Positions 16,750-25,808 of a stretch of DNA of 64,000 bases are shown one piece after another. A program made the translations under genes and the position numbers. The stretch covers positions 1 through 64,000 of the forward strand of contig NZ_JAEKJA010000003.1 in the NCBI RefSeq assembly GCF_016411865.1. The letters run 5' to 3'. A model generated the notes under the pieces. The model was not told the origin of the DNA, did not search any database, and saw only the letters and a list, made by a program, of their open reading frames with translations. Each line of letters begins with the position of its first letter. Position 1 is the stretch's first letter. The stretch comes from Acuticoccus mangrovi. GTDB taxonomy: Bacteria; Pseudomonadota; Alphaproteobacteria; Rhizobiales; Amorphaceae.

Positions 16750-18522
16750 ATGATCCCCGCTGACATCCAACCCTTCGTCGGTCTCGCCATCCTGGTGCTG
16801 GCGTTCGTCGCCTTCGCGCTGGAGGTGCTGCCGCCGTCGGCCGTCGCGATCATCGCGGCGAGCCTCTTCGTCGGCCTCGGCATTCTCACGATCGACGACG
16901 TCGCGAGCGTGCTCGCCTCGCCCGCCCTCATCACCATCGCGGCGATGTTCGTGGTCTCCGGCGCCCTCGTGCGCACCGGCACGCTCGAGGCCGTCGCCGG
17001 GTGGATCACGCGGCGCGCCGAGACGAGCCCCGGCCTCGCCGTCGGCGCGATCCTCGCCGGCGCCCTCCTCGCCTCCGCCTTCGTCAACAACATGCCGGTG
17101 GTGCTCGTCCTCATCCCGGTGGTGATCCGCCTCGCGAACACCATCGGGACTGCCTCGACGAAGCTCCTCATCCCCCTCTCCTACGCCGCGGTGCTCGGCG
17201 GCACCTGCACCCTCATCGGCACTTCCACCAACCTCGTGGTGGCGGGCATCAGCGACGGCGAGGGCCTCGCCCCCTTCTCGATCTTCGAGATCACGCCGAT
17301 CGGCCTCGTCGGCAGCCTCGCGGGGGGCCTTACCCTTCTCCTCCTCGGCCCGCTGGTGCTGCCTGACCGGCGCGAGGCGGGCGAGGAGATCGGCGACGAC
17401 GCCACGAGCCGCTTCCTCACCGAGATCACCGTGACGTCCGCCTTCGGCGCCGTCGGCACGCCGATCGGTGACCTCGCCCTCCTGCGGCCCGACGGGATCT
17501 CGCTGCGCGCGCTCATCCGCAAGCGGAAGCTGATCCGCGAGGACCTCTCCAACCTCGCCCTCGAGGCCGGCGATCGCCTCGTCGTGTCGGCGACGCGTGA
17601 GGAGATCCTGTCGCTCGCCGGCGAGGACGGTCTGCACGTCGGGTGGGAGCGGAGCACCCCCAACGGCGATGCGATCGTCGCCGAAGCCTTCATCGCGCCG
17701 CGTCGCAGGGTGGGCCGGCGGCGGCTCGGCGAGGTCGCGCTGCTGAAGGCCGGCGACGTGGCCCTCCTCGGCGTCCACCGCGACGGCCATCTCGCCGGCG
17801 AGAGCCTCGACGAGGTGATCATGCGCCCGGCCGACCGGCTGATGGTGCGCGGCAGCCCCGAGGGCGTCGCCCGCTTCGCACGGATGCCGGAGTTCGTGAG
17901 CCTCACCGTGACCGAGACGCGGCCCTTCCGCCGGCGCCGCGCGCCGGTCGCCATCGCCGCCGCGGTCGCGGTGGTGGTGCTGGCGGCGCTCGGCGTCGCG
18001 CCCATCGGAGCGCTCGCCCTCATCGCGGTGGCGGGGCTCCTCCTGCTGCGCTGCATCGATGCGGACGAGGCGTGGGGGGCGATCGACGGCGGCCTGCTGA
18101 TGCTCGTGTTCGCGATGCTCGCCATCGGGCTCGGCCTCTCCAAGGCCGGCACCATCGGCGTCCTCGTCGATCTCGTGTCGCCGGCCTTCGCCTCGGCGCC
18201 GCCCCTCCTCTTCATCATCGGCCTCTATCTCCTCACCTCCACTCTTACCGAGCTCGTCACCAACAACGCCGTGGCGGTGATCCTGACGCCCATCGCCATC
18301 CGCCTCGCCGAGGCGGCCGGCCACGAGCCGCGCGCCGCCGTGCTCGCGGTGATGATGGCGGCCTCGGCGAGCTTCGCGACCCCCGTCGGCTACCAGACCA
18401 ACACCCTCGTCTACGGCGCCGGCAACTACCGCTTCTCCGACTTCCTGAAGATCGGCGTCCCGATGAACCTCACCGTGGGTCTGGCAAGCTGCATCGCCAT
18501 CTGGTGGCTCTGGCTGCACTAG
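16750..18522 (+). CDS. SLC13-family (CitMHS/NadC-like) permease with two RCK_C domains
   Basis: This 590-residue membrane protein has two hydrophobic halves. The first (residues about 5-205) contains AFVNNMPVVLVLIPVV; the second (about 395-588) contains ELVTNNAVAVILTPIA and TPVGYQTNTLVYG. These matching VNN/TNN and PVGYQTN motifs are the sodium and substrate hairpins of SLC13-type carriers. Two cytoplasmic TrkA-C (RCK_C) domains at about residues 225-295 and 325-380 separate the halves, as in many bacterial members that move dicarboxylates, sulfate or related anions. The ribosome binding site (GGAG) is about 14 nt from the ATG, longer than usual. The substrate is not determined. Confidence 0.88.
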   Translation: MIPADIQPFVGLAILVLAFVAFALEVLPPSAVAIIAASLFVGLGILTIDDVASVLASPALITIAAMFVVSGALVRTGTLEAVAGWITRRAETSPGLAVGAILAGALLASAFVNNMPVVLVLIPVVIRLANTIGTASTKLLIPLSYAAVLGGTCTLIGTSTNLVVAGISDGEGLAPFSIFEITPIGLVGSLAGGLTLLLLGPLVLPDRREAGEEIGDDATSRFLTEITVTSAFGAVGTPIGDLALLRPDGISLRALIRKRKLIREDLSNLALEAGDRLVVSATREEILSLAGEDGLHVGWERSTPNGDAIVAEAFIAPRRRVGRRRLGEVALLKAGDVALLGVHRDGHLAGESLDEVIMRPADRLMVRGSPEGVARFARMPEFVSLTVTETRPFRRRRAPVAIAAAVAVVVLAALGVAPIGALALIAVAGLLLLRCIDADEAWGAIDGGLLMLVFAMLAIGLGLSKAGTIGVLVDLVSPAFASAPPLLFIIGLYLLTSTLTELVTNNAVAVILTPIAIRLAEAAGHEPRAAVLAVMMAASASFATPVGYQTNTLVYGAGNYRFSDFLKIGVPMNLTVGLASCIAIWWLWLH

Positions 18523-18537
18523 GCTCGAATTTTTCAG

Positions 18538-18574
18538 TCATTCGATTGAATGAAGCAAAAATGCAGCCTATCTT
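18538..18574 (+). promoter_or_regulatory. cecR promoter with TetR-type palindrome
   Basis: TCATTC-GATT-GAATGA (18538-18553) is a perfect 6+6 palindrome. TTGAAT (18546-18551) and TATCTT (18569-18574) are 17 bp apart and would start transcription at or next to the ATG at 18581. The palindrome covers the -35 element, the expected layout for TetR autorepression. The promoter call is weaker than the palindrome. Confidence 0.45.
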
Positions 18575-18580
18575 CCCGCC

Positions 18581-19273
18581 ATGCAGATCGAGCCCGCCGA
18601 ACCGAGCCGTGCCGACGCGACGCGTGAGAAGCTTCTCGCCGCGGCCGTGGAGGTGTTTGGTCTCGAAGGATTCGACGGCGCCACCACGCGGCGGATCGCC
18701 GATGCGGCGTCGGTGAACCTGCAGGCGATCTCGTATTATTTCGGCAGCAAGGAGGGCCTCTTCCTCGCCGCCGCCGACCACGTCGTTGCATCGATCCTCG
18801 CCGAGGTGAGCGAGGAGCGCGACGCCGTGCGCAGCCGCCTCGCCGCGCTCGACGCCGCCGGCGAGCCGCTGAGCGAGGCGGAAGCGCGTGCCCTCCTGAC
18901 GCAGCTTCTCACCGTCTTCGCCCACCTCTTCCTGTCGCCGCGGTCGGAGCCGTGGGCGCGCTTCGTCATGCGCGAGCAGATGCAGCCCGGCGACGCCTTC
19001 GTGCGCATCTACCAGGGCATCATGGCACCGACCCTCGCGGTGGCGCACCGCCTCCTCGGTGCGATCCTCGGCGAGCCGCCGAAGTCGACGACGGTGCGGC
19101 TGCGCGCCATGTCGCTGCTCGGCAGCGTCCTCGTGTTCCGCGTCGCCCATTCCACCGTGCTTGCCGAAATGGGGTGGGACGGCATCGACGACGCCGCGAT
19201 CGCCACCGTCACCGAACTCGCCGAGACGCTGGTCGCCGAAATCTCTCCCGCCACCCGGAGGAGCTCCACATGA
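18581..19273 (+). CDS. cecR: TetR-family regulator, CecR type (DUF1956 C-terminus)
   Basis: This 230-residue regulator has a TetR DNA-binding domain at residues about 13-60 (REKLLAAAVEVFGLEGFDGATTRRIA, then SVNLQAISYYFGSKEGLF). The C-terminal domain resembles CecR (YbiH) with the motif FVMREQMQPGDAF. The gene order cecR-ybhG-ybhF-ybhS-ybhR is the same as in E. coli, where CecR controls that efflux operon. Its stop overlaps the next start as ATGA. There is no Shine-Dalgarno sequence before ATG 18581, and the predicted transcription start falls at the ATG, so the mRNA may be leaderless. Confidence 0.88.
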   Translation: MQIEPAEPSRADATREKLLAAAVEVFGLEGFDGATTRRIADAASVNLQAISYYFGSKEGLFLAAADHVVASILAEVSEERDAVRSRLAALDAAGEPLSEAEARALLTQLLTVFAHLFLSPRSEPWARFVMREQMQPGDAFVRIYQGIMAPTLAVAHRLLGAILGEPPKSTTVRLRAMSLLGSVLVFRVAHSTVLAEMGWDGIDDAAIATVTELAETLVAEISPATRRSST

Positions 19274-20268
19274 AGCGCGTGCTACCCGTCGTCGCGATCC
19301 TCGCCATCGTCGCCGTCGTCCTCTGGCACAGCGGGCTTCCCGAGCGGCTCGGCCTCAGGGCGAGCGAGAACGGCACCCTCGTCCTCTACGGCAACGTCGA
19401 CATCCGTACCGCCACCCTCGGCTTCCGCGTTTCGGGCCGCATCGCCCGCCTCGCCGTGGACGAGGGCGACGTCGTGAAGCAAGGCGACCTCCTCGCCGAG
19501 CTCGAGCCCACCCCCTTCAACGAGGCCGTCAATCTGGCGAAGGCCACCGTGGCGGCACGCCAGGCGGCGCTCGACAAGCTGATCGCCGGCCCCCGTGCCG
19601 CCGAGATCGCCTCCGCCCGCGCCGTCGTCGCCGAGCGCCAGGCCGACGCCGAGCTCGCCGCCACCAGCCTCAAGCGCGCCCAGCAACTGCGCCCGCGCGA
19701 CACCGTTTCCCAGGCGACGCTCGACGAGGCGAAGGCGGCCTCCGACGCCGCCAACGCCCGCGCCGACGCGGCCCAGAGCGATCTCGACCTCCTCCTCGAA
19801 GGCAACCGCAAGGAGGACATCGACGCCGGACGCGCCGATCTCAACGCCGCCAAAGCCTCGCTCGCCTCGGCCGAGACCGACCTCGCCGACACCCGCCTCC
19901 TCGCCCCCGAGGGCGGCGTCATCAACTCGCGCGTGGAGGAGATCGGCGCCGTCGTGTCGGCGACCGAGGCGGTGCTCGTCCTCTCCCTCACCGATCCGGT
20001 CTATGTGCGCGCCTACGTCTCCGAGCCCGAGCTCGGCCGCGTGCAGCCGGGCCTTGCCGTCACCATCACCACCGACGGCGGGGCGAGCTACGAGGGCTCG
20101 ATCGGCTACGTCTCACCCGTCGCGGAGTTCACCCCGAAGCAGGTGGAGACGCCGGACCTGCGCACCGACCTCGTCTACCGCTTTCGCGTGGTGGTGAAGT
20201 CGCCCGGGCCGGATCTGCGCCAGGGAATGCCGGTGACCGTGCGCATCCACGAGGATGCGGCGTCGTGA
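19270..20268 (+). CDS. ybhG: HlyD/YbhG-type periplasmic adaptor protein
   Basis: This 332-residue membrane-fusion protein has an N-terminal membrane anchor (residues about 3-20). A biotinyl-lipoyl half motif (GNVDIRTATLGFRVSGRIARL) is followed by a long Ala/Asp-rich coiled coil at about residues 80-205 and a beta-barrel region (VYVRAYVSEPELGRV). It would link the inner-membrane ABC exporter to an outer-membrane channel. It overlaps cecR by ATGA and the ATPase by GTGA, so the five genes form one translationally coupled operon. Confidence 0.9.
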   Translation: MKRVLPVVAILAIVAVVLWHSGLPERLGLRASENGTLVLYGNVDIRTATLGFRVSGRIARLAVDEGDVVKQGDLLAELEPTPFNEAVNLAKATVAARQAALDKLIAGPRAAEIASARAVVAERQADAELAATSLKRAQQLRPRDTVSQATLDEAKAASDAANARADAAQSDLDLLLEGNRKEDIDAGRADLNAAKASLASAETDLADTRLLAPEGGVINSRVEEIGAVVSATEAVLVLSLTDPVYVRAYVSEPELGRVQPGLAVTITTDGGASYEGSIGYVSPVAEFTPKQVETPDLRTDLVYRFRVVVKSPGPDLRQGMPVTVRIHEDAAS

Positions 20269-21989
20269 GCGAGCCCGCCGACCTCGTCGTGCTCGAGGGG
20301 GTCACCAAGGTCTTCGGCGACGCGCCGCCGGCGTTGAAGGACGTGTCGGGCACGGTGCGGGGCGGCGAGATCACCGGTCTCGTGGGTCCGGACGGGGCCG
20401 GCAAGACCACCCTCATCCGCCTGATGACGGGGCTGATGGAGCCGACCGGCGGCACGCTCACCGTGCTCGGCCACGACACGCGCACCGATGCGGCGGCGAT
20501 CCAGTCGGCCATCGGCTACATGCCCCAGCGCTTCGGCCTCTACGAGGACCTGACGGTCGGCGAGAACATGACGCTCTACGCCGATCTGCGCGGCCTGCCC
20601 CAGGCGGAGCGGGAGGCGGTGTTCGACGAGCTTCTGACCTTCACCGACCTGAAGCGCTTCACCGCGCGCCGGGCCGGCCATCTCTCCGGCGGCATGAAGC
20701 AGAAACTGGGCCTCGCCTGCGCTCTCCTCAGGAAGCCGCGCCTCCTCCTCCTCGACGAGCCGGGCGTCGGCGTCGACCCCATCTCCCGGCGCGATCTCTG
20801 GGCGATGGTGGAGGATCTCACGCGCGAGGGAATCGGCGTCCTGTGGGCGACGGCCTATCTGGAAGAGGCCGAGGCCTGCGACCGCGTGCTTCTCCTCAAC
20901 GAGGGGGAGGCACTGTTCGCCGGTCCGCCCGCGGAGATGACCGGCCGCGTCCAAGGCCGGGTCTACCGCGTCGAGGGAATCGGGGCGCGGCGCACCGCCC
21001 TCGCCCATCTCGTCGACGAGGCGGGGGTGCGCGACGGCGTCATCCAGGGCGAGGCGATCCGCCTTCTCCTCGCCGAGGGGGCCGAGCGCCCGCCGCTTCC
21101 CGACGGCGCCCGGATCGAAGCAACCCGCCCCCGCTTCGAGGACGCCTTCGTCGACCGTCTCGGCGGCGGGCCCGGCGGCCACTCGGCCATCGCCGCGGCG
21201 CAAGACGCTTTCCCGGACGACGACGCCGCGATGATCGAGGCGGACGGCCTCACCAAGCGCTTCGGCGACTTCACCGCCGCCGCCGACATCAGCTTCAAGG
21301 TGCCGCGCGGCGAGATCTTCGGGCTTCTCGGGCCGAACGGTGCCGGCAAGTCCACCACCTTCAAGATGCTGTGCGGCCTCCTGCGCCCGACGTCCGGCAC
21401 GGGACGGGTCGCCGGCATCGATCTGTCGCGCCAAGCCGCACAGGCGCGCGGCCGGCTCGGCTACATGGCGCAGAAATTCTCGCTCTACGGCGACCTCTCG
21501 ATCCAGCAGAATCTCGACTTCTTCGCCGGCGTCTACGGTCTCTCCGGTCGCCGCAAGCGCACCCGCACGGGGCTGATGCGCGAGATCTTCGACTTCGACC
21601 GTCACGCCGGCCAACCGGCGAAGGAGCTGCCGCTCGGCCTCAAGCAGCGCCTCGCCCTCGCCGCCGCGCTGATGCACGAGCCGGAGGTGCTGTTTCTCGA
21701 CGAGCCGACCTCCGGCGTCGATCCCATCACGCGGCGCGAATTCTGGATGCACATCAACGCGCTTGTCGAGAAGGGGGTGACCGTGCTCGTCACCACCCAC
21801 TTCATGGACGAGGCCGAATATTGCGACCGCATCTCGCTGATCTATCGCGGCCGCTCCATCGCCCTCGGCTCGCCGGACGAGCTGAAGCGCCGCGTCGCCT
21901 CGCCCGATCAGCCCGACCCCACCATGGAGGACGCCTTCGTGGCGCTGGTGAAGGAAGCCGACGCCGAGCGTGAGGAGGAGGCCGCGTGA
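20265..21989 (+). CDS. ybhF: YbhF-type ABC exporter ATPase with two nucleotide-binding domains
   Basis: This 574-residue protein carries two fused ATPase domains. The first has Walker A GPDGAGKT at residues 41-48 and signature LSGGMKQKLGLA. The second has Walker A GPNGAGKS at about residue 356 and a changed signature, LPLGLKQRLALA in place of LSGGQ. In E. coli YbhFSR exports drugs such as tetracycline-class compounds and monovalent cations. The start is GTG 20265 overlapping the ybhG stop; the much longer frame upstream is a shadow. Confidence 0.92.
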   Translation: MSEPADLVVLEGVTKVFGDAPPALKDVSGTVRGGEITGLVGPDGAGKTTLIRLMTGLMEPTGGTLTVLGHDTRTDAAAIQSAIGYMPQRFGLYEDLTVGENMTLYADLRGLPQAEREAVFDELLTFTDLKRFTARRAGHLSGGMKQKLGLACALLRKPRLLLLDEPGVGVDPISRRDLWAMVEDLTREGIGVLWATAYLEEAEACDRVLLLNEGEALFAGPPAEMTGRVQGRVYRVEGIGARRTALAHLVDEAGVRDGVIQGEAIRLLLAEGAERPPLPDGARIEATRPRFEDAFVDRLGGGPGGHSAIAAAQDAFPDDDAAMIEADGLTKRFGDFTAAADISFKVPRGEIFGLLGPNGAGKSTTFKMLCGLLRPTSGTGRVAGIDLSRQAAQARGRLGYMAQKFSLYGDLSIQQNLDFFAGVYGLSGRRKRTRTGLMREIFDFDRHAGQPAKELPLGLKQRLALAAALMHEPEVLFLDEPTSGVDPITRREFWMHINALVEKGVTVLVTTHFMDEAEYCDRISLIYRGRSIALGSPDELKRRVASPDQPDPTMEDAFVALVKEADAEREEEAA

Positions 21990-23104
21990 ACGCCTCGCGC
22001 CGCTTCGTCGCGCTGGTGCGCAAGGAGGGGACGCAGGCGCTGCGCGACCCGAGCACCCTCCTCATTGCCGGCGTGCTGCCCTTCATCCTCCTGTTCCTGT
22101 TCGGCTACGGCGTCTCGCTCGATTCCACCCACACCCGCCTCGCCGTGGTGGTGGAGGCCCCCTCCCCCCTCACCGACGATCTCCTCGCAAGCTTCACCGC
22201 CTCCTCCTATTTCGACGTCACCACCGGCCGCGACCGGCGCGCCTACGAAGGCGAGCTCGTCGCCGGCCGAGTGCGCGGCATCGTGGTGGTGCCGCAAACC
22301 TTCACCGCCGACGTCGCCGCCGGCCGCGGCGGCACCGTGCAGATGATCGTCGACGGGACCGACCCCAACACGGCGAGCCTCGTCCAGGCCTACACCGAAG
22401 GTGCCATCGCCAACTGGCAGGGGATGCGCGCCACCGAGCGCGGCAGCGACGCGACCCAGCCGATCAACCTCGTGCCGCGCTACTGGTACAATGCCGAGCT
22501 GACCAGCCGGAACTTCCTGGTGCCCGGCTCGATCGCCATCGTCATGACGCTCGTCGGCACTCTCCTCACCTCGCTGGTCCTCGCCCGCGAGTGGGAGCGG
22601 GGCACCATGGAGGCGATCATGGCGACCCCCGTCACCGCCTTCGAGATGCTCGCCGGCAAGGTGCTGCCCTATTTCGTGCTCGGCCTCGTCGCGATGACGG
22701 TGTGCGTGGTGCTCGCCGTCGGCCTCTTCGGCGTGCCCTTCCGCGGCTCGGTGGTCGCCCTCTACGCCTTGTCGGCGGCCTTCCTGCTCCCCGCCCTCGG
22801 CCAGGGGCTGCTCATCTCGGCGGTCACCAAGAACCAGTTCCTCGCTTCGCAGCTCGCGCTGCTGTCGGCCTTTCTGCCCGCCTTCCTGCTCTCCGGCTTC
22901 ATCTTCGAGATCCAGTCGATGCCGCAGCCGATCCGCTGGCTCACCTACCTGGTGCCCGCCCGCTACCTCATCCCGAGCCTGCAGACGGTCTTCCTCGCCG
23001 GCGACATCTGGCCGATGTTCGGGCGCGCCATCGCCATGCTGTTGCTCTTCGGCGCCCTGTTTCTGGGGCTCGCCGCCCGTGCCACCAAAAAGCGCATCGA
23101 CTGA
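21986..23104 (+). CDS. ybhS: ABC-2 type exporter permease YbhS
   Basis: This 372-residue membrane protein follows the ABC-2 pattern: one N-terminal transmembrane segment, a large periplasmic domain to about residue 175, then five segments (LVLAREWERGTMEAIMATPVT before the third). GTG 21986 overlaps the ATPase stop as GTGA and is preceded by GAGGAGG. It pairs with YbhR to form the export channel. Confidence 0.9.
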   Translation: MNASRRFVALVRKEGTQALRDPSTLLIAGVLPFILLFLFGYGVSLDSTHTRLAVVVEAPSPLTDDLLASFTASSYFDVTTGRDRRAYEGELVAGRVRGIVVVPQTFTADVAAGRGGTVQMIVDGTDPNTASLVQAYTEGAIANWQGMRATERGSDATQPINLVPRYWYNAELTSRNFLVPGSIAIVMTLVGTLLTSLVLAREWERGTMEAIMATPVTAFEMLAGKVLPYFVLGLVAMTVCVVLAVGLFGVPFRGSVVALYALSAAFLLPALGQGLLISAVTKNQFLASQLALLSAFLPAFLLSGFIFEIQSMPQPIRWLTYLVPARYLIPSLQTVFLAGDIWPMFGRAIAMLLLFGALFLGLAARATKKRID

Positions 23105-24216
23105 TGAGCCTCACCCGTCTCCTCGCCCTCATCCTCAAGGAGCTTCTGGCGGTGATGCGCGACCCCAAGGGCCGCATCGTGCTGATCGCACCGCCGGTCA
23201 TGCAGCTTCTCATCTTTTCCACCGCCGCCACCCTCGAGGTGCGCAACGTCGACGTGATGGTGCTCGACCAGGACCACGGCCACTGGAGCGAGGAGCTGAC
23301 CGCGCGCATCGCCGGCGCGCCGACGGTGAAGCGGGTGCTGCCCGCCGACAGCCCCGACATGCTGCGGCGTGCGATCGAGGAGCGGAGCGTCATCGCCGGC
23401 GTGTGGATCGGCTCCGACTTCACCCGCCGCGTGACCGCCGGGCGGCCGGCGACGGTCCAGGTGATCCTCGACGGCCGCCGCTCCAACGCGTCGCAGATCC
23501 TCGCGTCCTATCTCGGCGAGATCGCGACGCGCCTCTCCCTGGAGACGCCCCTCGGGACGCAGATCACCGGCCAACTCATCACCGTCGAGCCGCGCAACTG
23601 GTTCAACGCCAACCTCGCCGACAAGTGGTTCATGGTGCCCAACCTCATCGCCAGCATCGCGCTGCTCGTCGGGCTCATCGTCACCGCCCTCTCGATCGCC
23701 CGCGAGCGCGAGCTCGGCACCTTCGATCAGCTCATGGTGTCGCCGCTCAGGGTGCACGAGATCCTGATCGGCAAGGTCGTGCCGCCGATGATCATCGGCC
23801 TCGGCCACATCACCCTCTTCATCCTCGCCGCGCTCCTCATCTTCCACGTGCCTCTGCGCGGCTCGCTGGGGCTGCTCTACGGCAGCGCGGTGTTCTATCT
23901 CGCGGCCGTCGTCGGCATCGGCCTCTTCATCTCCGCGCTGTCGATGACGCAGCAGCAGGCCATTCTCGGCGCCTTCCTGTTTCTGGTGCCGGCGATGCTC
24001 TTGTCGGGCTTTGCCACCCCGGTCGAGAACATCCCGAGCTGGCTGCAGCCCCTCTGCGACATCAACCCGCTGCGCTACTTCCTCGTCGTGGTGCGCGGCG
24101 TCTTCCTGAAAGACATCGGCGTCGACGAAGTGATCCGACAGACGATCCCCATCGCGCTGATCGCCGCCGTGGCTTTGACGGCCGCCGCCTGGCTCTTTCG
24201 CCGCCGCATGGAGTGA
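23104..24216 (+). CDS. ybhR: ABC-2 type exporter permease YbhR
   Basis: This 370-residue paralogue of the preceding permease has the same architecture and the conserved ARERELGTFDQLMVSPLR segment. ATG 23104 overlaps the upstream stop by one base (TGATG). It is the last gene of the operon, and 191 non-coding bases follow. Confidence 0.9.
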   Translation: MSLTRLLALILKELLAVMRDPKGRIVLIAPPVMQLLIFSTAATLEVRNVDVMVLDQDHGHWSEELTARIAGAPTVKRVLPADSPDMLRRAIEERSVIAGVWIGSDFTRRVTAGRPATVQVILDGRRSNASQILASYLGEIATRLSLETPLGTQITGQLITVEPRNWFNANLADKWFMVPNLIASIALLVGLIVTALSIARERELGTFDQLMVSPLRVHEILIGKVVPPMIIGLGHITLFILAALLIFHVPLRGSLGLLYGSAVFYLAAVVGIGLFISALSMTQQQAILGAFLFLVPAMLLSGFATPVENIPSWLQPLCDINPLRYFLVVVRGVFLKDIGVDEVIRQTIPIALIAAVALTAAAWLFRRRME

Positions 24217-24407
24217 CGGTCCCACCACCCCGCTGAAACGGATCGCCATCGCGAAGACGTAGGTCTTTCCGGTCGGCAATGGCGAAATTGCCAAATCTTT
24301 CGAATGTCATTTGATCGCGCTGGACAAAGTGGCCATGGTCCCGCGACAGGGCCATTCGGACGATTCGCGCCGGCGGCGCATCCAGACACAGAAGGGGGAA
24401 ATGGGTT

Positions 24408-24842
24408 TTGACCGTGCTCAGACTGACATTCGCTACAATCATCATGGCGCTCGTGGTTGCCGTGACCGGGATCGGCTCGGCCAAGGCCGACACCGTCGGC
24501 TACGCTGACGCCATCAAGATCCTCTCCCGCGACTGCGGTAAGGACATCGAGCGCTACTGCGCCACGGCGACGCTCGCCAACTACGGCGTCGGCCGCTGCC
24601 TCAAGGAGAACCAAGGCAAGATCTCCGGCCAGTGCGCGACCTCCCTGGTGCAGGTCACGCAGTCGATCGAGGCCCGCCGCGCCGCCCAGCAGAGCGCCGA
24701 CCAGGTGTGCAACCGCGACATCCAGCGCCTGTGCCCGATGACGAAGCGGGGCCGCGGCTACACCCTGCAGTGCCTCCTGAAGGCGCAGCCGAGCGTGAGC
24801 GAGAAGTGCAACGCCGCCATCACCAATGCCGGCTGGCGCTAA
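24408..24842 (+). CDS. Secreted protein with two identical-spacing Cys-rich repeats
   Basis: This 144-residue protein has a signal peptide (residues 1 to about 26, ending GSAKA). The mature part is two copies of one motif, C-x7-C-x12-C-x11-C, beginning at CGKDIERYC and CNRDIQRLC. The pattern resembles the Cys-rich GLG1/CFR repeat (PF00839), which also occurs in proteobacterial exported proteins. Eight cysteines would form disulfides in the periplasm. The TTG start is preferred because GAAGGGGGAA lies just upstream and only this start gives a full signal peptide. An OmpA-like gene follows after 18 nt, suggesting a shared envelope role. The function is unknown. Confidence 0.8.
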   Translation: MTVLRLTFATIIMALVVAVTGIGSAKADTVGYADAIKILSRDCGKDIERYCATATLANYGVGRCLKENQGKISGQCATSLVQVTQSIEARRAAQQSADQVCNRDIQRLCPMTKRGRGYTLQCLLKAQPSVSEKCNAAITNAGWR

Positions 24843-24860
24843 GGAGCTGAAGGACAGACC

Positions 24861-25433
24861 ATGACAATCGCCCGCATCGCCGTTCCTTTCGCTGCGCTCC
24901 TCGCCGGCATCGCGACGCCCGCCGCCGCCCAGAACCAGCTCGACCGCAACCAGATCATCAAGAGCCTCTACGAGACCGGCAGCACCGTCGCCGCGCTCGA
25001 CCCGGCCGCCCTGCAGGCCGCCGCCGAGCGTGCCGCCGCGAGCGGCGGAGACAACGCCCAGGGCCCGCTGTCGGACCGCATCAACACGCTGCCGCAGCTC
25101 AGCGTCGAGATCAATTTCGACCGTGGCTCCGCCCGCATCCGCCCGGAGAGCTACTATTCGGTCGGCCTCATCGCCGACGCGCTCCACACCCCCTACCTCA
25201 TGGGCCAGCGGATCGTCGTCGTCGGCCACACCGACGCCACGGGCGGCCGCGAGCTCAACCTGAAGCTCAGCAAGGAGCGGGCCGCCTCGGTGCGCGACGC
25301 GCTCGTCACCACCTTCAACGTGCCGGCCGCCCAGCTCACCTCGATCGGCCTCGGCGAGGAGCAGCTGCAGGACCCCGCCCATCCCGACTCGGGCGTGAAC
25401 CGTCGGGTTCAGCTCCTCAACCTCGGTCCCTGA
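24861..25433 (+). CDS. OmpA-like peptidoglycan-binding protein
   Basis: This 190-residue exported protein has a signal peptide (to about residue 24, ending PAAAQ) and an OmpA C-terminal domain at about residues 75-188. The domain carries VEINFDRGSARI, VVGHTDATGGRELNLKLSKERAASV and NRRVQLL, which contain the Asp and Arg that bind diaminopimelate in the cell wall. There is no beta-barrel or lipobox, so it is a soluble wall-binding protein. It is probably co-transcribed with the Cys-rich protein upstream, and a strong hairpin follows its stop. Confidence 0.88.
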   Translation: MTIARIAVPFAALLAGIATPAAAQNQLDRNQIIKSLYETGSTVAALDPAALQAAAERAAASGGDNAQGPLSDRINTLPQLSVEINFDRGSARIRPESYYSVGLIADALHTPYLMGQRIVVVGHTDATGGRELNLKLSKERAASVRDALVTTFNVPAAQLTSIGLGEEQLQDPAHPDSGVNRRVQLLNLGP

Positions 25434-25808
25434 GGTCGCGAGGCTGCCGGCCGGAGCGCGTGGGCGCCCCGTGCCGGCAGCCTCCCCCGCCGTCGCCGCG
25501 ACGACGGCGGATGCGCCAAAGATGAATCGTTCGTTAAATTTGATATCGCAATCTTATCCAATCTAATCGGAAATTCTATAAATATTGCTCATTCGGCCAT
25601 GGGTTCGCCACATTTCGCACCCATCGTGACGATGAACGCTTCCTGAACAGCGTTGTACGCACGGCCGATGAGTTTGCACATCTCCCCTCACCTGTCGCCG
25701 GTTTCGCCATGGCTGAGAAGATCGCCTTTGGCTCTTGGATCCGTGGGATCCTTACCGACCGTCCGGTTCGGTTGACGGTTCATCCTTCCCGTCAGCGTCG
25801 GACCCGAT
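25434..25808. other. 375-bp intergenic region with an AT-rich island
   Basis: After the hairpin, a sharply AT-rich island (about 25525-25590) contains TATAAATATT at 25577-25586. No gene is supported. It probably holds the promoter of the ureohydrolase operon, but I cannot pair a clear -35 with it. Nearer the gene, GGATCC occurs twice, 3 bp apart, at about 25736-25750. Confidence 0.4.
25440..25484 (+). terminator. Strong hairpin after the OmpA-like gene
   Basis: A perfect 12-bp stem, GAGGCTGCCGGC (25440-25451) with GCCGGCAGCCTC (25473-25484), begins 7 nt after the stop codon. The loop is 21 nt and C-rich sequence follows, not a T-run. The position makes termination likely. Confidence 0.6.

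Noticed and set aside
16744-18519. Long open frame on the minus strand across the SLC13 gene
   Set aside because: The product is an His/Glu/Arg-rich shadow of the real gene, caused by high GC. The plus-strand frame has clear transporter motifs.
25736-25750. Two GGATCC palindromes 3 bp apart upstream of the ureohydrolase
   Set aside because: Short restriction-site-like palindromes of this kind occur by chance. There is no further symmetry and no link to a regulator.
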